A DNA stretch of 33,477 nucleotides, taken from DASWIG01 sp965371445. GTDB lineage: Bacteria; Acidobacteriota; Thermoanaerobaculia; Multivoradales; J023. The position numbers and the translations under genes were made by a program. Under the pieces are notes generated by a model. The model saw nothing but the letters and a program-made list of their open reading frames with translations, was not told the DNA's origin and made no database searches. Position 1 is the stretch's first letter, and each line of letters begins with the position of its first letter. Below, in pieces: positions 7,553 through 16,700 of this stretch. The stretch spans positions 1-33,477 of the forward strand of contig CBDUYN010000109.1 of the NCBI GenBank assembly GCA_965371445.1. The letters run 5' to 3'.

Positions 7553-9444
7553 GGCCGCTCCGCCAGGAACGCCAGTTCCTCACGGTCCCCCCGGAGGGGG
7601 GCGAGCGGGGAACTAGCGCCGATCGTCGGTACCACCAGAGCCCGGTCAAGATAACGATTGAAGCGCTCGCACGAGCACTCCGCCACGTAGAGGCAGCCGT
7701 GGCATGCCGCCCCTTCGAGGAAGCGCTCCGTGGGATCGTCCTCCGGCGAATGACCCGCACAGACCGGGTCGCCCGAGCACAGCCGGCCGAGGTCCCAGGC
7801 CTGGCGCAGGTGACGGTGAATCCGCCGCCCCTGCTCGACGAGGCCGCCCAGAGTCCCTTCGGTGCCCGAGGTCCCTGTCGTGATCAGGATCGCCGCCATC
7901 GGCACCGCGTCGCCCTGCGGCGAGCAGTACAGACGCTCCCGCAAGGCGCTCGCCGAATAGCCACACTCGAGAGAGATCGCCGACATCAACAGATGCGACA
8001 GCGAATGGACGAGGTAGAAACGAATTCCTGGGAAGGGTGGAGGATTCTTCTGCTGGCTGCCCGACGTCCAGCTGCGGTAGGCCCGCTCCAGCGCCCTGGC
8101 GCGCTCGCGCACCGCCGGACGGTCCTCCCACTCCCGCACCGCCGCCTCGTCGAGCTCCAGGAACACGCCCTCGCCCTGACGGTCGATCGCCGGCAGCCAG
8201 TCGCAAAGATGCGACAACCGCGCCGCCTCCACCCCGAGGTCGTACTCGCCCTGGAGGTCGGCGGCCAGCGAGTCGATGCGCGTGAAACCCACCTGCACCT
8301 GGACCTCGCGGAGCTTCTTCACCAGGACGACGCCGCCAAAACCCGGCGGTAGCGGGGTCGCGATCCGGCGCGCGTAAAACGTTTCCTCTTCCGGCGGCAC
8401 GACGCCCGGCTGCTCGTCCTCCGAGGCGACCAGCTGACGGTACTCCGCCGTGCGCAGGCCCTCCTGCATCACGGGGTTTTTCGAGCGCTCTGCGTCGATC
8501 GCCGCCAGGACGTCGTCGTCGTCGTAGCCTTCGAGCGCCCGGCCGACCTTGGGGACGCTGTCGCGAAAGACCTTGAGAGTGTCGCGGTTGGCGTTGACCA
8601 GGACGTCCCAGACGCTCCTCACCTTGACGCCGAGCTCACGCCCGGGCTCGGGAATCGAAAGCGCGCTCTCCGTCATCGCGAAGTAGCCGTTCGAGCCGGT
8701 ACGCACCAGCAGCCGCAGCGGCTCCGTGCAATCCCTCTCGCGGGCGTCGCCGCCCAACCAAGGCCGGTGTCCTTCACAGAAGGGCAAGGGTCCGCCCTGC
8801 TTGACCAGCGCCTTGGCCATCGACTGCCGCTCGCCGCAAGTCTCACATTTGACGACGATCTCCGAGAAATCGCCCGACGCGCCTTCGAAAAGCTTCAAGC
8901 TCGTCCCCGGGCACGGCGGCGCGTCGCGCGGCCGCTCGTGATGGACGTAGAGCTTCCACGGAAACTCCTGCAAATGCCCGCGCCGGCAAGCGGCCACGAA
9001 ACGCACGGGCACGCACTCGGCGCCGCTCCTTTTTTTGGTGCACAACGTGTGCACGTAGCCGTTGCCCTTGGGCTCCAGGCCGTCGTTGCGCACCAGCGCC
9101 CGGCAGCCCTGGCAGACGAACCAGCGGGGAAAGATCAGCGCCGGGATGCCGCACATCGGCGTCGCCTCGTCGTGGTCGCCCGCCGGCGGCTTGCGGAAGG
9201 CGCCGTCGGTCGCGAGCTGTAGGCCCACGGCTTGAAAACGGCGGGCGATCGCGTCGCGCAGGCGCGGCTCGTCGTCGATCGCCTCGTAACCTTTCTGGGG
9301 GTGGAAATTCCACGCGTCGAGGCCGCTGACCAGGATCGCGGCGTCGACCAGGTCGACCATCGCGCCCGCGCCGTAGGCGGTCAGCAGCTGGCTGCGGCGG
9401 ATCTCGCCGTCGGGCCGTTGGTGTTTCTTGTCCTTTTTGGCCAT
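7549..9444 (-). CDS. drmB: DISARM protein DrmB (DUF1998 domain)
   Basis: The 631-aa protein starts MAKKDKKHQRPDGEIRRSQL, then LLTAYGAGAMVDL, the conserved beginning of DrmB. Cysteine clusters that could bind zinc include CQGCRALVRNDG (111-114), CETCGE (200-203) and CHGCLYVAECSCERFNRYLD (581-600). The DUF1998 part lies at about 475-600, with YLVHSLSHLLMSAISLECGY and ITTGTSGTEGTLGGLVEQG. DrmB partners DrmA in the DISARM core complex that engages incoming phage DNA. ATG 9444 is preferred to an upstream start at 9480 because it begins 2 nt after the drmA stop. The last 20 or so residues (SSPLAPLRGDREELAFLAER) are encoded by a REP-like palindrome and look like an added tail. Confidence 0.93.
   Translation of the reverse strand: MAKKDKKHQRPDGEIRRSQLLTAYGAGAMVDLVDAAILVSGLDAWNFHPQKGYEAIDDEPRLRDAIARRFQAVGLQLATDGAFRKPPAGDHDEATPMCGIPALIFPRWFVCQGCRALVRNDGLEPKGNGYVHTLCTKKRSGAECVPVRFVAACRRGHLQEFPWKLYVHHERPRDAPPCPGTSLKLFEGASGDFSEIVVKCETCGERQSMAKALVKQGGPLPFCEGHRPWLGGDARERDCTEPLRLLVRTGSNGYFAMTESALSIPEPGRELGVKVRSVWDVLVNANRDTLKVFRDSVPKVGRALEGYDDDDVLAAIDAERSKNPVMQEGLRTAEYRQLVASEDEQPGVVPPEEETFYARRIATPLPPGFGGVVLVKKLREVQVQVGFTRIDSLAADLQGEYDLGVEAARLSHLCDWLPAIDRQGEGVFLELDEAAVREWEDRPAVRERARALERAYRSWTSGSQQKNPPPFPGIRFYLVHSLSHLLMSAISLECGYSASALRERLYCSPQGDAVPMAAILITTGTSGTEGTLGGLVEQGRRIHRHLRQAWDLGRLCSGDPVCAGHSPEDDPTERFLEGAACHGCLYVAECSCERFNRYLDRALVVPTIGASSPLAPLRGDREELAFLAERP
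7574..7614. repeat. REP-like GC palindrome at the 3' end of drmB
   Basis: A hairpin with arms CCCCCC/GGGGGG around GGA (7587-7601) is flanked by an outer pair AGTTCC/GGAACT (7574-7579 and 7609-7614). It encodes the atypical C-terminal residues of DrmB. It resembles the C/G-run repeats found inside drmD in composition but is not identical to them. This suggests a mobile palindromic element that landed at the gene end and supplied a new stop codon context. Confidence 0.5.
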
Positions 9445-9446
9445 TC

Positions 9447-12400
9447 TCAATACCGCACCCGGTGCTTGAAATCCAGCCACAGGTGCGTCGACGCCTCGAC
9501 GTCGCGCATCGACGTCGGCGCTTTGAACTTCGCGTCGTCGCTGGTCAGCCTCTCGTCGCTGTCGAGCGACGTCCGCAGGAGCGCCGCGCCCGGACGCTCC
9601 CGGTCATAGGGCGAATACGAACGCTGGCCCGAGCCCTCGGCGGCGGCGGCGGCGAGCCGTTCCCAGGAATCGATGACGCTCCGCGCCCGCGCCAGGACGT
9701 CCTCGCGGCAGCGCTGGCTCTCGTCCTTGTCCTTGATCCAGTGGCTCGCCCGCTCGGCCAGGATCTCCGCCGCCTGCTCCGCCAGGTCGCGCCGCGCCGC
9801 GATTTCCATCGCCGCGGCGGGCGGCGTCATCGACGGATCGACGAGACGCGTCATCGCCACCAGGTTCGCCGCCAGGCCGCGGTCGAGCGCCGGCGCCGAG
9901 AACGGCGTCAGGCTCGTCGGCTCGACGAAACGGTAGAAGCTCTCGTGATAGGTCGTAAAACGCTCGTAATGCGAACGGTCCCGCGGCTTGTAATGGTTCA
10001 GGCAGGTCACCACCAGACCCGGCCAGCGCGACTGACGGCCCACCCGGCTCGACGCCTGGATGTACTCGCTCGTCGTCCTCGGCTGACCCGCCACCACCAT
10101 CAACCCCAGACGGTCGATGTCGATGCCGACCGAGATCATGTTCGAGGCGAGCAGGACGTCGACCCGGCTCTTCTTTTCGCTGTAGGGCATCTCCAGCCGC
10201 GCTTTCGAATCGCTGATCTTCGCCGTCGGCTCGCGGCTTGTCAGCTCGACCGGGTCGGCGCTGATCGGACGGTTCCGAAACCACGGATGCCGGCCCGTGG
10301 AATCGACCGGCAGCCGCTTCTCGGCCTCTGCCGCCCGTGCCCGGACCTCGTCCTCCACCAGGCGCCGCATGCCGCCGAGCTCGCGCAGGCTGTTGAAATA
10401 TCCCGCCAGCGTCATGTAGCCGTCGGCCTCCTGATCCGGAGGGAGCTGCGCGTCGTAGAGGCGGTTGGCCGCCGCCAGAAGCGCCACGTAGACCCGGATC
10501 AGGACCGCCTTCATCGCCCGCCCCGGCGCCGCCACGCCGACGTAGAGACGGCCCGGCTCGTCGCGGTCGACCTCATCGCCGGCGACCCCGGCGAAAAACG
10601 TTTCCGAGGCGTCGACGCCGGGCGGCGGGAAGAGCTTCACGTGGCGGTCGAAAAGGTTGCGTGTCTGGGCGTCGGCGCGCTGTACCGTCGCCGTCGACGC
10701 GAGGACCTTGGCGCGCGAGCCGTCGGCGCGCCGGCAGAGCGTGTCGATCGTCGTTTCGTAAAGACCGACCATCGTCCCCAGAGGACCCGAGATCAGGTGC
10801 AGCTCGTCCTGGACGATCAGCTCCGGCGGCAAGAGACCCTCGGGCAAGGGCTCGGCGTCGCCGGGGATGTCGCGCCGGAGGCGCGCCTCATGTACAGCGT
10901 CCAGCGGACCGTAAAAGCGCCGGCCTTCCCGCGCCGTCGCGCGGCCGAAGAGCATGCCCGTCTCGCCCCGCCACGGCAGCATCGCCAGCTTGTCGACCGT
11001 GGCGACGAGAAACGACGGCAGCTCGCGGTAGACCTGCTCGTCGATGAAGAGGAGCGGCAGCCCCTCGGGGTTCTTGGCGCGCGAGAACTCGCAGGGAAAG
11101 TCGCAGCCCACGATCACCGCGCTCGGCTTCGCCGAGCTCGGCTCGAGGAAGATGTTCCGCGCCTGCAGCTCCTTACCGCACCACGGACAGTGGGTCAGAG
11201 GCACGGGCGAGAGCTTCGTCTTGCCGAGCTTGTAGTCGCTGACTTTGGGCGCCAGCCGGGCGAGCGTGTTCTCGGTGGCGCTGCGCCCCACCCAGAGACC
11301 GATCGAAAAGCGGACATCGCCTAAATCCGGACGCTCCTCGCGAATCCGTTCGAGCGCGCAGATCAGGCCCGCCGCGCGGCTGAGCTGGTCGAGGGTCAGG
11401 AGGCGTAGCGTGTAGCGCAGGAGGATGGCGACGCCGAGCCCGCCGTCCGGGCGGTCGCGTCCTCTCATCCGGCGCAGGACGAGCGCGTAGGCGATCGTGC
11501 CCAGGTAGGCCTCCGTCTTGCCACCGCCGGTGGGGAAGAAGATCAGCTCCACGGTATCGCGCCGCGGATGACGGGGATCGGTGATCGAAGGCAGGCTCAT
11601 CAAAAGGAACGCGAGCTGGAAGAGACGCCACCTCGGGTCCTTGTCGATCCGCCGGCGGACGAGGGACATGGCCTGGTTGGCGAGCCGGAAGGCGTCGAGG
11701 GCTACGGAGTCGGACGCCAGCAGCTCGATTCCTTCGGCGATCCGTTCCTGGCAGATCCGCGCGTTCTTGACCAGCACCTTCTGGGTTGCCCGGCGCTCCT
11801 CGGACCCGGGGTCGATCTCGGCCTGGCGGTCGATCCACTCACCATAGGCCGCGACCAGGTCCTGGAGCGCGTCCCGGACGGCGGCGCCGTCGGCGAGGAC
11901 CGCGAGGGCCTTCATCGCCGTCACGACGCCGGGGACGCCGCGCGTCCGGACGCGTGGCACCTCGGCGCGCGGTAGCCAGGAGGTGCGCACCCGACGTACG
12001 GCACGGCCGTCGTCCTCGGGCACCACCCCGACCGACACACCGTGTCCCACCGCGAGCTCGAAACGGTCGCGGTACTGGAGGTCGGCGATCTTGGGGTCCC
12101 ACTCCTCGGAGGCCTCGCCCGTGCGGTTGGGACGCGGCACGAAGCCGTCCTCACAGGCGAGCTCGAGGCGGACCTGGAAGAGGAAGCGTTCGTCCTTGCG
12201 GCCCTGGGCGCCGGGCTTGCGCTCGTTGACGACGAAGAGCGCCAGCGCCCGCGTCCCCGGCGGCAGCCGGGTGCCGGGGTCCTCGCCCGGCACGGCGGCC
12301 TCGAGGCGTCCGCGGAGGTAGACGCCGTCGGTCCCCGGCAGCTCCAGGGCGATCTCCGGCGAGCCGAGGGGAACGTCGACCTCGACCGGCCGACGCGCCG

Positions 12401-12815
12401 CGCGGTGCCAGTAGGTCCGACGCCGCCCGGCTTCTTCGACCTCTTCGCTCTCGTATTCCGCGAACGACACGGTCGCCCGGACGGCGGCGGCGTCCGCCGG
12501 CAGGAGGACGGAAAGGCCCATGGAAGCCGGCAGCAGGTTGCTGCGCTTGGGGGCCGGCTCCTGGTCGGTGCCGTCCAAATCCGATTGGTCCGAGCCGGCG
12601 CCGATCTCGTCGTCGGGGGGCTCCTCGGCGACGCGTCCGGCGGCGGGGGCCAGGAAGCCGGTCAGGTACCAGCGCGACGGCGGCAGGTGGAGCGTTTCTG
12701 GGACTTCGGCCTCCGACACCTCGCCGCCGGTGGGGGGCTCGAAGGGGCCGACGAGGTCGGCTTCGAGGGCGCGGACCAGGTGGTCGCGGACCGTTCCGGG
12801 TGGGGGCGTCGTCAT
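9447..12815 (-). CDS. drmA: DISARM helicase DrmA
   Basis: This 1122-aa superfamily 2 helicase is the core DISARM protein. The N-terminal 400 residues are a family-specific domain. The helicase core has Walker A PTGGGKTEAY (428 onward), a cysteine pair HCPWCGKEL (near 543), the DExH-type box QDELH (669-673), motif III ASTATVQR (706-713), and C-terminal motifs SVGIDIDRLG (895-904) and SSRVGRQ (922-928). The length is normal for the family. The start at 12815 is followed by MTTPPPGTVRDHLVRALEAD, a typical DrmA N-terminus. The stop is 2 nt before drmB. The gene is divergent from the small antisense module that separates it from drmMI, so it needs its own promoter in the 114-nt gap upstream. Confidence 0.95.
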   Translation of the reverse strand: MTTPPPGTVRDHLVRALEADLVGPFEPPTGGEVSEAEVPETLHLPPSRWYLTGFLAPAAGRVAEEPPDDEIGAGSDQSDLDGTDQEPAPKRSNLLPASMGLSVLLPADAAAVRATVSFAEYESEEVEEAGRRRTYWHRAARRPVEVDVPLGSPEIALELPGTDGVYLRGRLEAAVPGEDPGTRLPPGTRALALFVVNERKPGAQGRKDERFLFQVRLELACEDGFVPRPNRTGEASEEWDPKIADLQYRDRFELAVGHGVSVGVVPEDDGRAVRRVRTSWLPRAEVPRVRTRGVPGVVTAMKALAVLADGAAVRDALQDLVAAYGEWIDRQAEIDPGSEERRATQKVLVKNARICQERIAEGIELLASDSVALDAFRLANQAMSLVRRRIDKDPRWRLFQLAFLLMSLPSITDPRHPRRDTVELIFFPTGGGKTEAYLGTIAYALVLRRMRGRDRPDGGLGVAILLRYTLRLLTLDQLSRAAGLICALERIREERPDLGDVRFSIGLWVGRSATENTLARLAPKVSDYKLGKTKLSPVPLTHCPWCGKELQARNIFLEPSSAKPSAVIVGCDFPCEFSRAKNPEGLPLLFIDEQVYRELPSFLVATVDKLAMLPWRGETGMLFGRATAREGRRFYGPLDAVHEARLRRDIPGDAEPLPEGLLPPELIVQDELHLISGPLGTMVGLYETTIDTLCRRADGSRAKVLASTATVQRADAQTRNLFDRHVKLFPPPGVDASETFFAGVAGDEVDRDEPGRLYVGVAAPGRAMKAVLIRVYVALLAAANRLYDAQLPPDQEADGYMTLAGYFNSLRELGGMRRLVEDEVRARAAEAEKRLPVDSTGRHPWFRNRPISADPVELTSREPTAKISDSKARLEMPYSEKKSRVDVLLASNMISVGIDIDRLGLMVVAGQPRTTSEYIQASSRVGRQSRWPGLVVTCLNHYKPRDRSHYERFTTYHESFYRFVEPTSLTPFSAPALDRGLAANLVAMTRLVDPSMTPPAAAMEIAARRDLAEQAAEILAERASHWIKDKDESQRCREDVLARARSVIDSWERLAAAAAEGSGQRSYSPYDRERPGAALLRTSLDSDERLTSDDAKFKAPTSMRDVEASTHLWLDFKHRVRY

Positions 12816-12843
12816 GGGATGGCTACCTCAGTGGGCGCCGACT

Positions 12844-12872
12844 TTATCAGGCGCGAAGCGCGACCGTGATAA
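12844..12872. promoter_or_regulatory. Inverted repeat in the divergent drmA / 89-aa gene spacer
   Basis: TTATCA (12844-12849) and TGATAA (12867-12872) form a symmetric pair 17 nt apart. Between them lies a second small palindrome, GCGCGAAGCGCG. GATCATC then occurs twice just downstream. The element sits between divergent starts (drmA to the left, the 89-aa gene to the right), a natural place for a shared operator. No bound factor can be named. Confidence 0.35.
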
Positions 12873-12929
12873 GATCATCCTGTGACCGGGATCATCGGAG
12901 ATCCCGGGTCGAAGCGGAGAGTCCCAACG

Positions 12930-13199
12930 ATGCCTCACCCGCGCTACTCCAGCGCAGAGATCGCTGACCGTGGCCAGGACCTCTACGAGCGCGATATCCG
13001 TGGCTCGCTCAATGCCGACGATCAGGGCAAGTTCGTCGTTCTCGACGTCGAAACGGGAAGCTACGAGATCGACGCCGACGAGATCGCGGCCATGAAGCGC
13101 GCGCGGTCCAAACGGCCCGACGCTCCATTCTACATCCTGCGCGTCGGGCGCTCCGCCGCTTATCGGCTGGGCCGAAAGGCCCTGGCGCCGGCATGCTGA
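12930..13199 (+). CDS. Small partner protein of a clan AA aspartic protease pair
   Basis: The 89-aa protein contains FVVLDVETGSYEIDADEIAA, then MKRARSKRPDAPFYILRVG and SAAYRLGRKA. From memory, this type of small protein is often encoded just before a clan AA (retropepsin-like) aspartic protease gene in cyanobacteria and other environmental bacteria, and that is exactly its arrangement here. Its biochemical role is not known to me. Start ATG 12930 has GGAGAG about 9 nt upstream and is preferred to an in-frame start at 12882. The stop codon overlaps the next start (ATGCTGA), so the two are coupled. The pair is antisense to, and inside, the DISARM locus. Confidence 0.75.
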   Translation: MPHPRYSSAEIADRGQDLYERDIRGSLNADDQGKFVVLDVETGSYEIDADEIAAMKRARSKRPDAPFYILRVGRSAAYRLGRKALAPAC

Positions 13200-13747
13200 C
13201 CGGCCGCGTCACGTCGGATCGGGAGGCGCTCGTCGTCGTCGACGTGCATGGCGACGAGGGGCAAGTCGCCAGCCTCGAGGCCACCATCGACACGGGATAC
13301 GACGGATTCCTGACCCTGCCAAGATCGATGGTGGAAGACCTCGGTCTGTCCTACCTGGGTCCGGCCCGAGCAGCCCTCGGAGACGGTAACGAGGTCAGGA
13401 TGGATGTCTTCGTCGCTGCCGTCCAATGGGAGGGTGGGTCACGGGACGTGCTGGTTCTCGAGGCCGAGGGCGAAGTTCTCGTCGGCATGGCCATGCTCGT
13501 GGGGCTGACGCCGTGTAAAGATATTCCTTATGCCCGATCTTATGATTCGTTTTCTTTCTTGACTTGGCCTCATGACGATCACTCCAGTACGCCATGTCAA
13601 AACAACAACCGCTCCTCATGCTCCCACCAACGATACCGCGTCCCCCGCTTCTCCCCCGTCCGCACCACTTCCTCCGACTCCACAAGCTCCCGAATCGCCC
13701 GATTCCAAGACCCCGCGTCGATTCCCAAACCCTCCATCACGTCCTGA
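13193..13747 (+). CDS. Clan AA (retropepsin-like) aspartic protease with an aberrant C-terminus
   Basis: The frame starts MLTGRVTSDREALVVVDVHG and contains the catalytic signature TIDTGYDGFLTLP (Asp33-Thr-Gly), then GLGLSYLG-like and LVGMAML (96-102) segments. These are all expected for bacterial single-domain aspartic proteases, which work as dimers. Relatives end about 15-25 residues after VGMxLL with a final beta strand. Here the reading frame becomes AT-rich and unrelated after residue 104 (about 13,505), then runs antisense through the last 150 nt of drmMI to 13747. The functional part is therefore probably 13193 to about 13510, with the normal tail lost. Its substrate is unknown, and the 89-aa protein is the obvious candidate partner. 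Confidence 0.7.
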   Translation: MLTGRVTSDREALVVVDVHGDEGQVASLEATIDTGYDGFLTLPRSMVEDLGLSYLGPARAALGDGNEVRMDVFVAAVQWEGGSRDVLVLEAEGEVLVGMAMLVGLTPCKDIPYARSYDSFSFLTWPHDDHSSTPCQNNNRSSCSHQRYRVPRFSPVRTTSSDSTSSRIARFQDPASIPKPSITS

Positions 13748-16700
13748 CGCGAATGCCAGCCGGGATGCTCCGCGAACCACCAAGCCACCAGGCTACGGTC
13801 GTCGCCGCGCCAACGATAACGCGTCCCGCGCTTCTCGCCCTTCCGCTCCACCTCGCCCGTCTCCACCAACGACTCGATCGCCCGGTTCCAGTCCCCGACG
13901 TCGATCTCCAGCTCTTCCATCACCTCGGCGCGGGCGTGCCAGTCCGGGTTCTCCGCGAGCCAATCCTTCACCCACTGCGCGACGTCGCCTTTATAACGAT
14001 ACCGAGTCCCACGCTTCTCGCCCTTTCTATCCACCTCGCCAGACGCCACAAGGTCACCGATCACCTGATTCCACTCCACCGCCGTCAACGTCACCTCCGC
14101 CAGGACGTCGGCGCGCGCATGCCAGCCGGGATGGTCCTGGAACCAGGAGAGGACGACCTCATGAGGTGACGCGGCCTCCTCGTCGAATTCGCTCCCTTCG
14201 ACGACGGCGTCCGGCGACGGCTCCGGCGAGACCACCACGGGGACGGCGTCCACGGGCTCCGCGGCCGGCGGCGGCGCGAACAACCCCGCCTGCCCCTCAT
14301 GGGCGCCATTCTTCTTCTTCGTCTTCTTGCCACTCTTCTTCTTCGACGTCCCCAACCCCAGCGCCCGCTCCTCCGCCGCCCGCTCCGCATTGAGGACGAA
14401 AAGCCGATCGATTACCTCGTCCTCGAACGCCTCCAGCCGACGACGCTCGCCCGCCGTCACCGGCGACGCGTACGGTGGCACCTCGACGTCCCAGCCGTAC
14501 GCCTCGAGGACGGCACGGTCCATCTCCTCGTGCAGACGACGCAGCTCGACGATCTCCGGGTCGGTGCAGGTGGGGTCCTTCAAGTGGTTGTAGGTCTTCG
14601 TCAGGCCCTGCTGGGTTTCTACCATGTAGGCGGCGCGGGCTTCGTAGAGGCGGTGGCCGATGTCTTCGAGGTTGGGGATTTCGACTCGGGGGCCGGGGTG
14701 GGGGAAGGGGAAGGTCCCGAAGCAATCCGAAGCGCTGTAGTTGAGGTCGGTCTTCATCGTCGAGGAGAGGAGCCAGGTCCATGGTTCATGGATTCGAGAC
14801 TGAAGTATGGAGAAGTGCGAGTAGCGGTCCAATGGAAAGACGTAGAGTTTTTCATTGAAGATACGGTCTGTTGGCTGAAATGAGAAGCACAGATGTTTGG
14901 TGACGCGTGCCGTGACCAGACAGCGCTGTAGCGCAGATACAGCTTCATACAACTCGTTCCGAGGTCGCCAATACTGCCACCATGGCCAGCTTGCTACGGC
15001 CTTACTCTTTCTCTCGCGCTCTGGCCGAACTGCGAAATCGAGCCTCTTAAAGAGCAGAGGCCACGCCTTAATCTCATCGAGAGACATCAGGCCGAAATTT
15101 ATAGCATAACGACTGTAAGCCTGCGTAGGGCTACTATTTACCTCCTCACCCCCAAGGTACGGGAAAATCCTCTCTGCATTCCTCGAGTCCTGAGTTATTA
15201 GCTCGGCACGTTCCTCGGGGGTTAACGTGAACCCCATACCAAGCACGATGGCACCCTGATAGCTAAGTCCAGAGTTGCGACTCATGACAGTCGGATCTGG
15301 GCGTTCTAGTCTGGGCCGAAGTCGAGAGTTGATCACATCTACTTTAAGGCCGTCAAGTCGGCAGCCGCTCTCAAGCTTTACACATCCTTTTCCACTGTGA
15401 ACGATTGCCACGGCAACGGCGGCAGATCCTGGCCAGGGCATGCTGTGAATGGCGTGATAGATCGCGTGGCCGGCTCTGATAAGAGCTTGGAGCCCGATCG
15501 TTCGCGTGTCGCCTTGAGCAATTGTATTCGTGGCGATTAAGCCGACAGTTCCATGTTTGCCAAGCAGAATGTCGGCTCGTCGGAAGAAGTGTGCGCTCAA
15601 GTCACCATTCTTGCTCGATTGGTGTTGGCTGAAAAGCCAGTCTGCGTAAGCATCCCCGTGTTCCGTCGAAATCCTCTTCCCGCCGAGAAACGGCGGATTC
15701 CCGATGACGGCATCGATATAAGCCGCCCTGTTGACGTTGTCGTCGTCCAGAGGATCTCGCCTTTCAGCATAGAACACCTCTGGGAACTCCAGCATCCAGT
15801 GGAAGACTGGAAACTGCTCCTGAGTCTCGGCCCGCAGTCCCTTCAGCACGTCCGTCGCCGGTTCGTCGCTCTCCAGCCATTCGTTGACAAGCGCCAGCCG
15901 ACGCCCCAGCTCCTGCTTCCGCTCCTTAGTGTTCTTCCCCGCAAAGAATGCCCCGACGATCAAGTCCCCGATCAACCGCACATTGTTGACCGCGTCCTCC
16001 GCGTCGTCCAGCAGCCGCTCCTTCTCCCGATGATCCTTCGGATCATCGCTCTTGGCAAGCTCCAGAATCTTTTGCCGCAGCCCGATCGCCTCGTCGAGCG
16101 CGTCGTCCAACGCCTTGCTACAGAGGAGGTTCTGCGCCTCCGGCTCCCAATGAAAGCTCCGAATCTGCCGAAAGTCCAACCCGACGAGGGAGTCCCCACA
16201 GCGGAGCGCATGGTCGAGAAAGGTGAACGGCAAGTCCCTTGCCATGGTGACGAGCCACAGCGAGAGCTTCGCCAGGTTGACGGCAAACGGGTTCTTGTCG
16301 ACCCCGTAGAGGCAACGCTGCGCCACCAGACGCCGGGCATGGTTCCAGACGTCGTCGCCGTGCTCGCGGACGATCTCGTCGAGCTCGTCGTCGCGCGTCC
16401 AGGCGGCGACGACCTGGTCGGCGAGGTAGCGGCAAGCCTCGACGAGAAAGGCGCCCGAGCCCATCGCCGGGTCGCAGACCTTGAGCCGCAGGATGCGCTC
16501 CGCCGGCGGCGCCTCACCCATGGTTTTGAGAAGCGGCTCCAGGGTCCGTTCGACGATGGGCGCCGAGAGGCTGCGCGGGGTGTAATGGCTCGACGTCCGC
16601 CGCCGCTCGGCGCCCGGCTGGACGACGAGGCGTCCGGCGCGGGCGCGCTCCGTCCCCTTGACGCGAAAGCCCTCGAGAACGGCGACGGCGTCGTCCTCGG

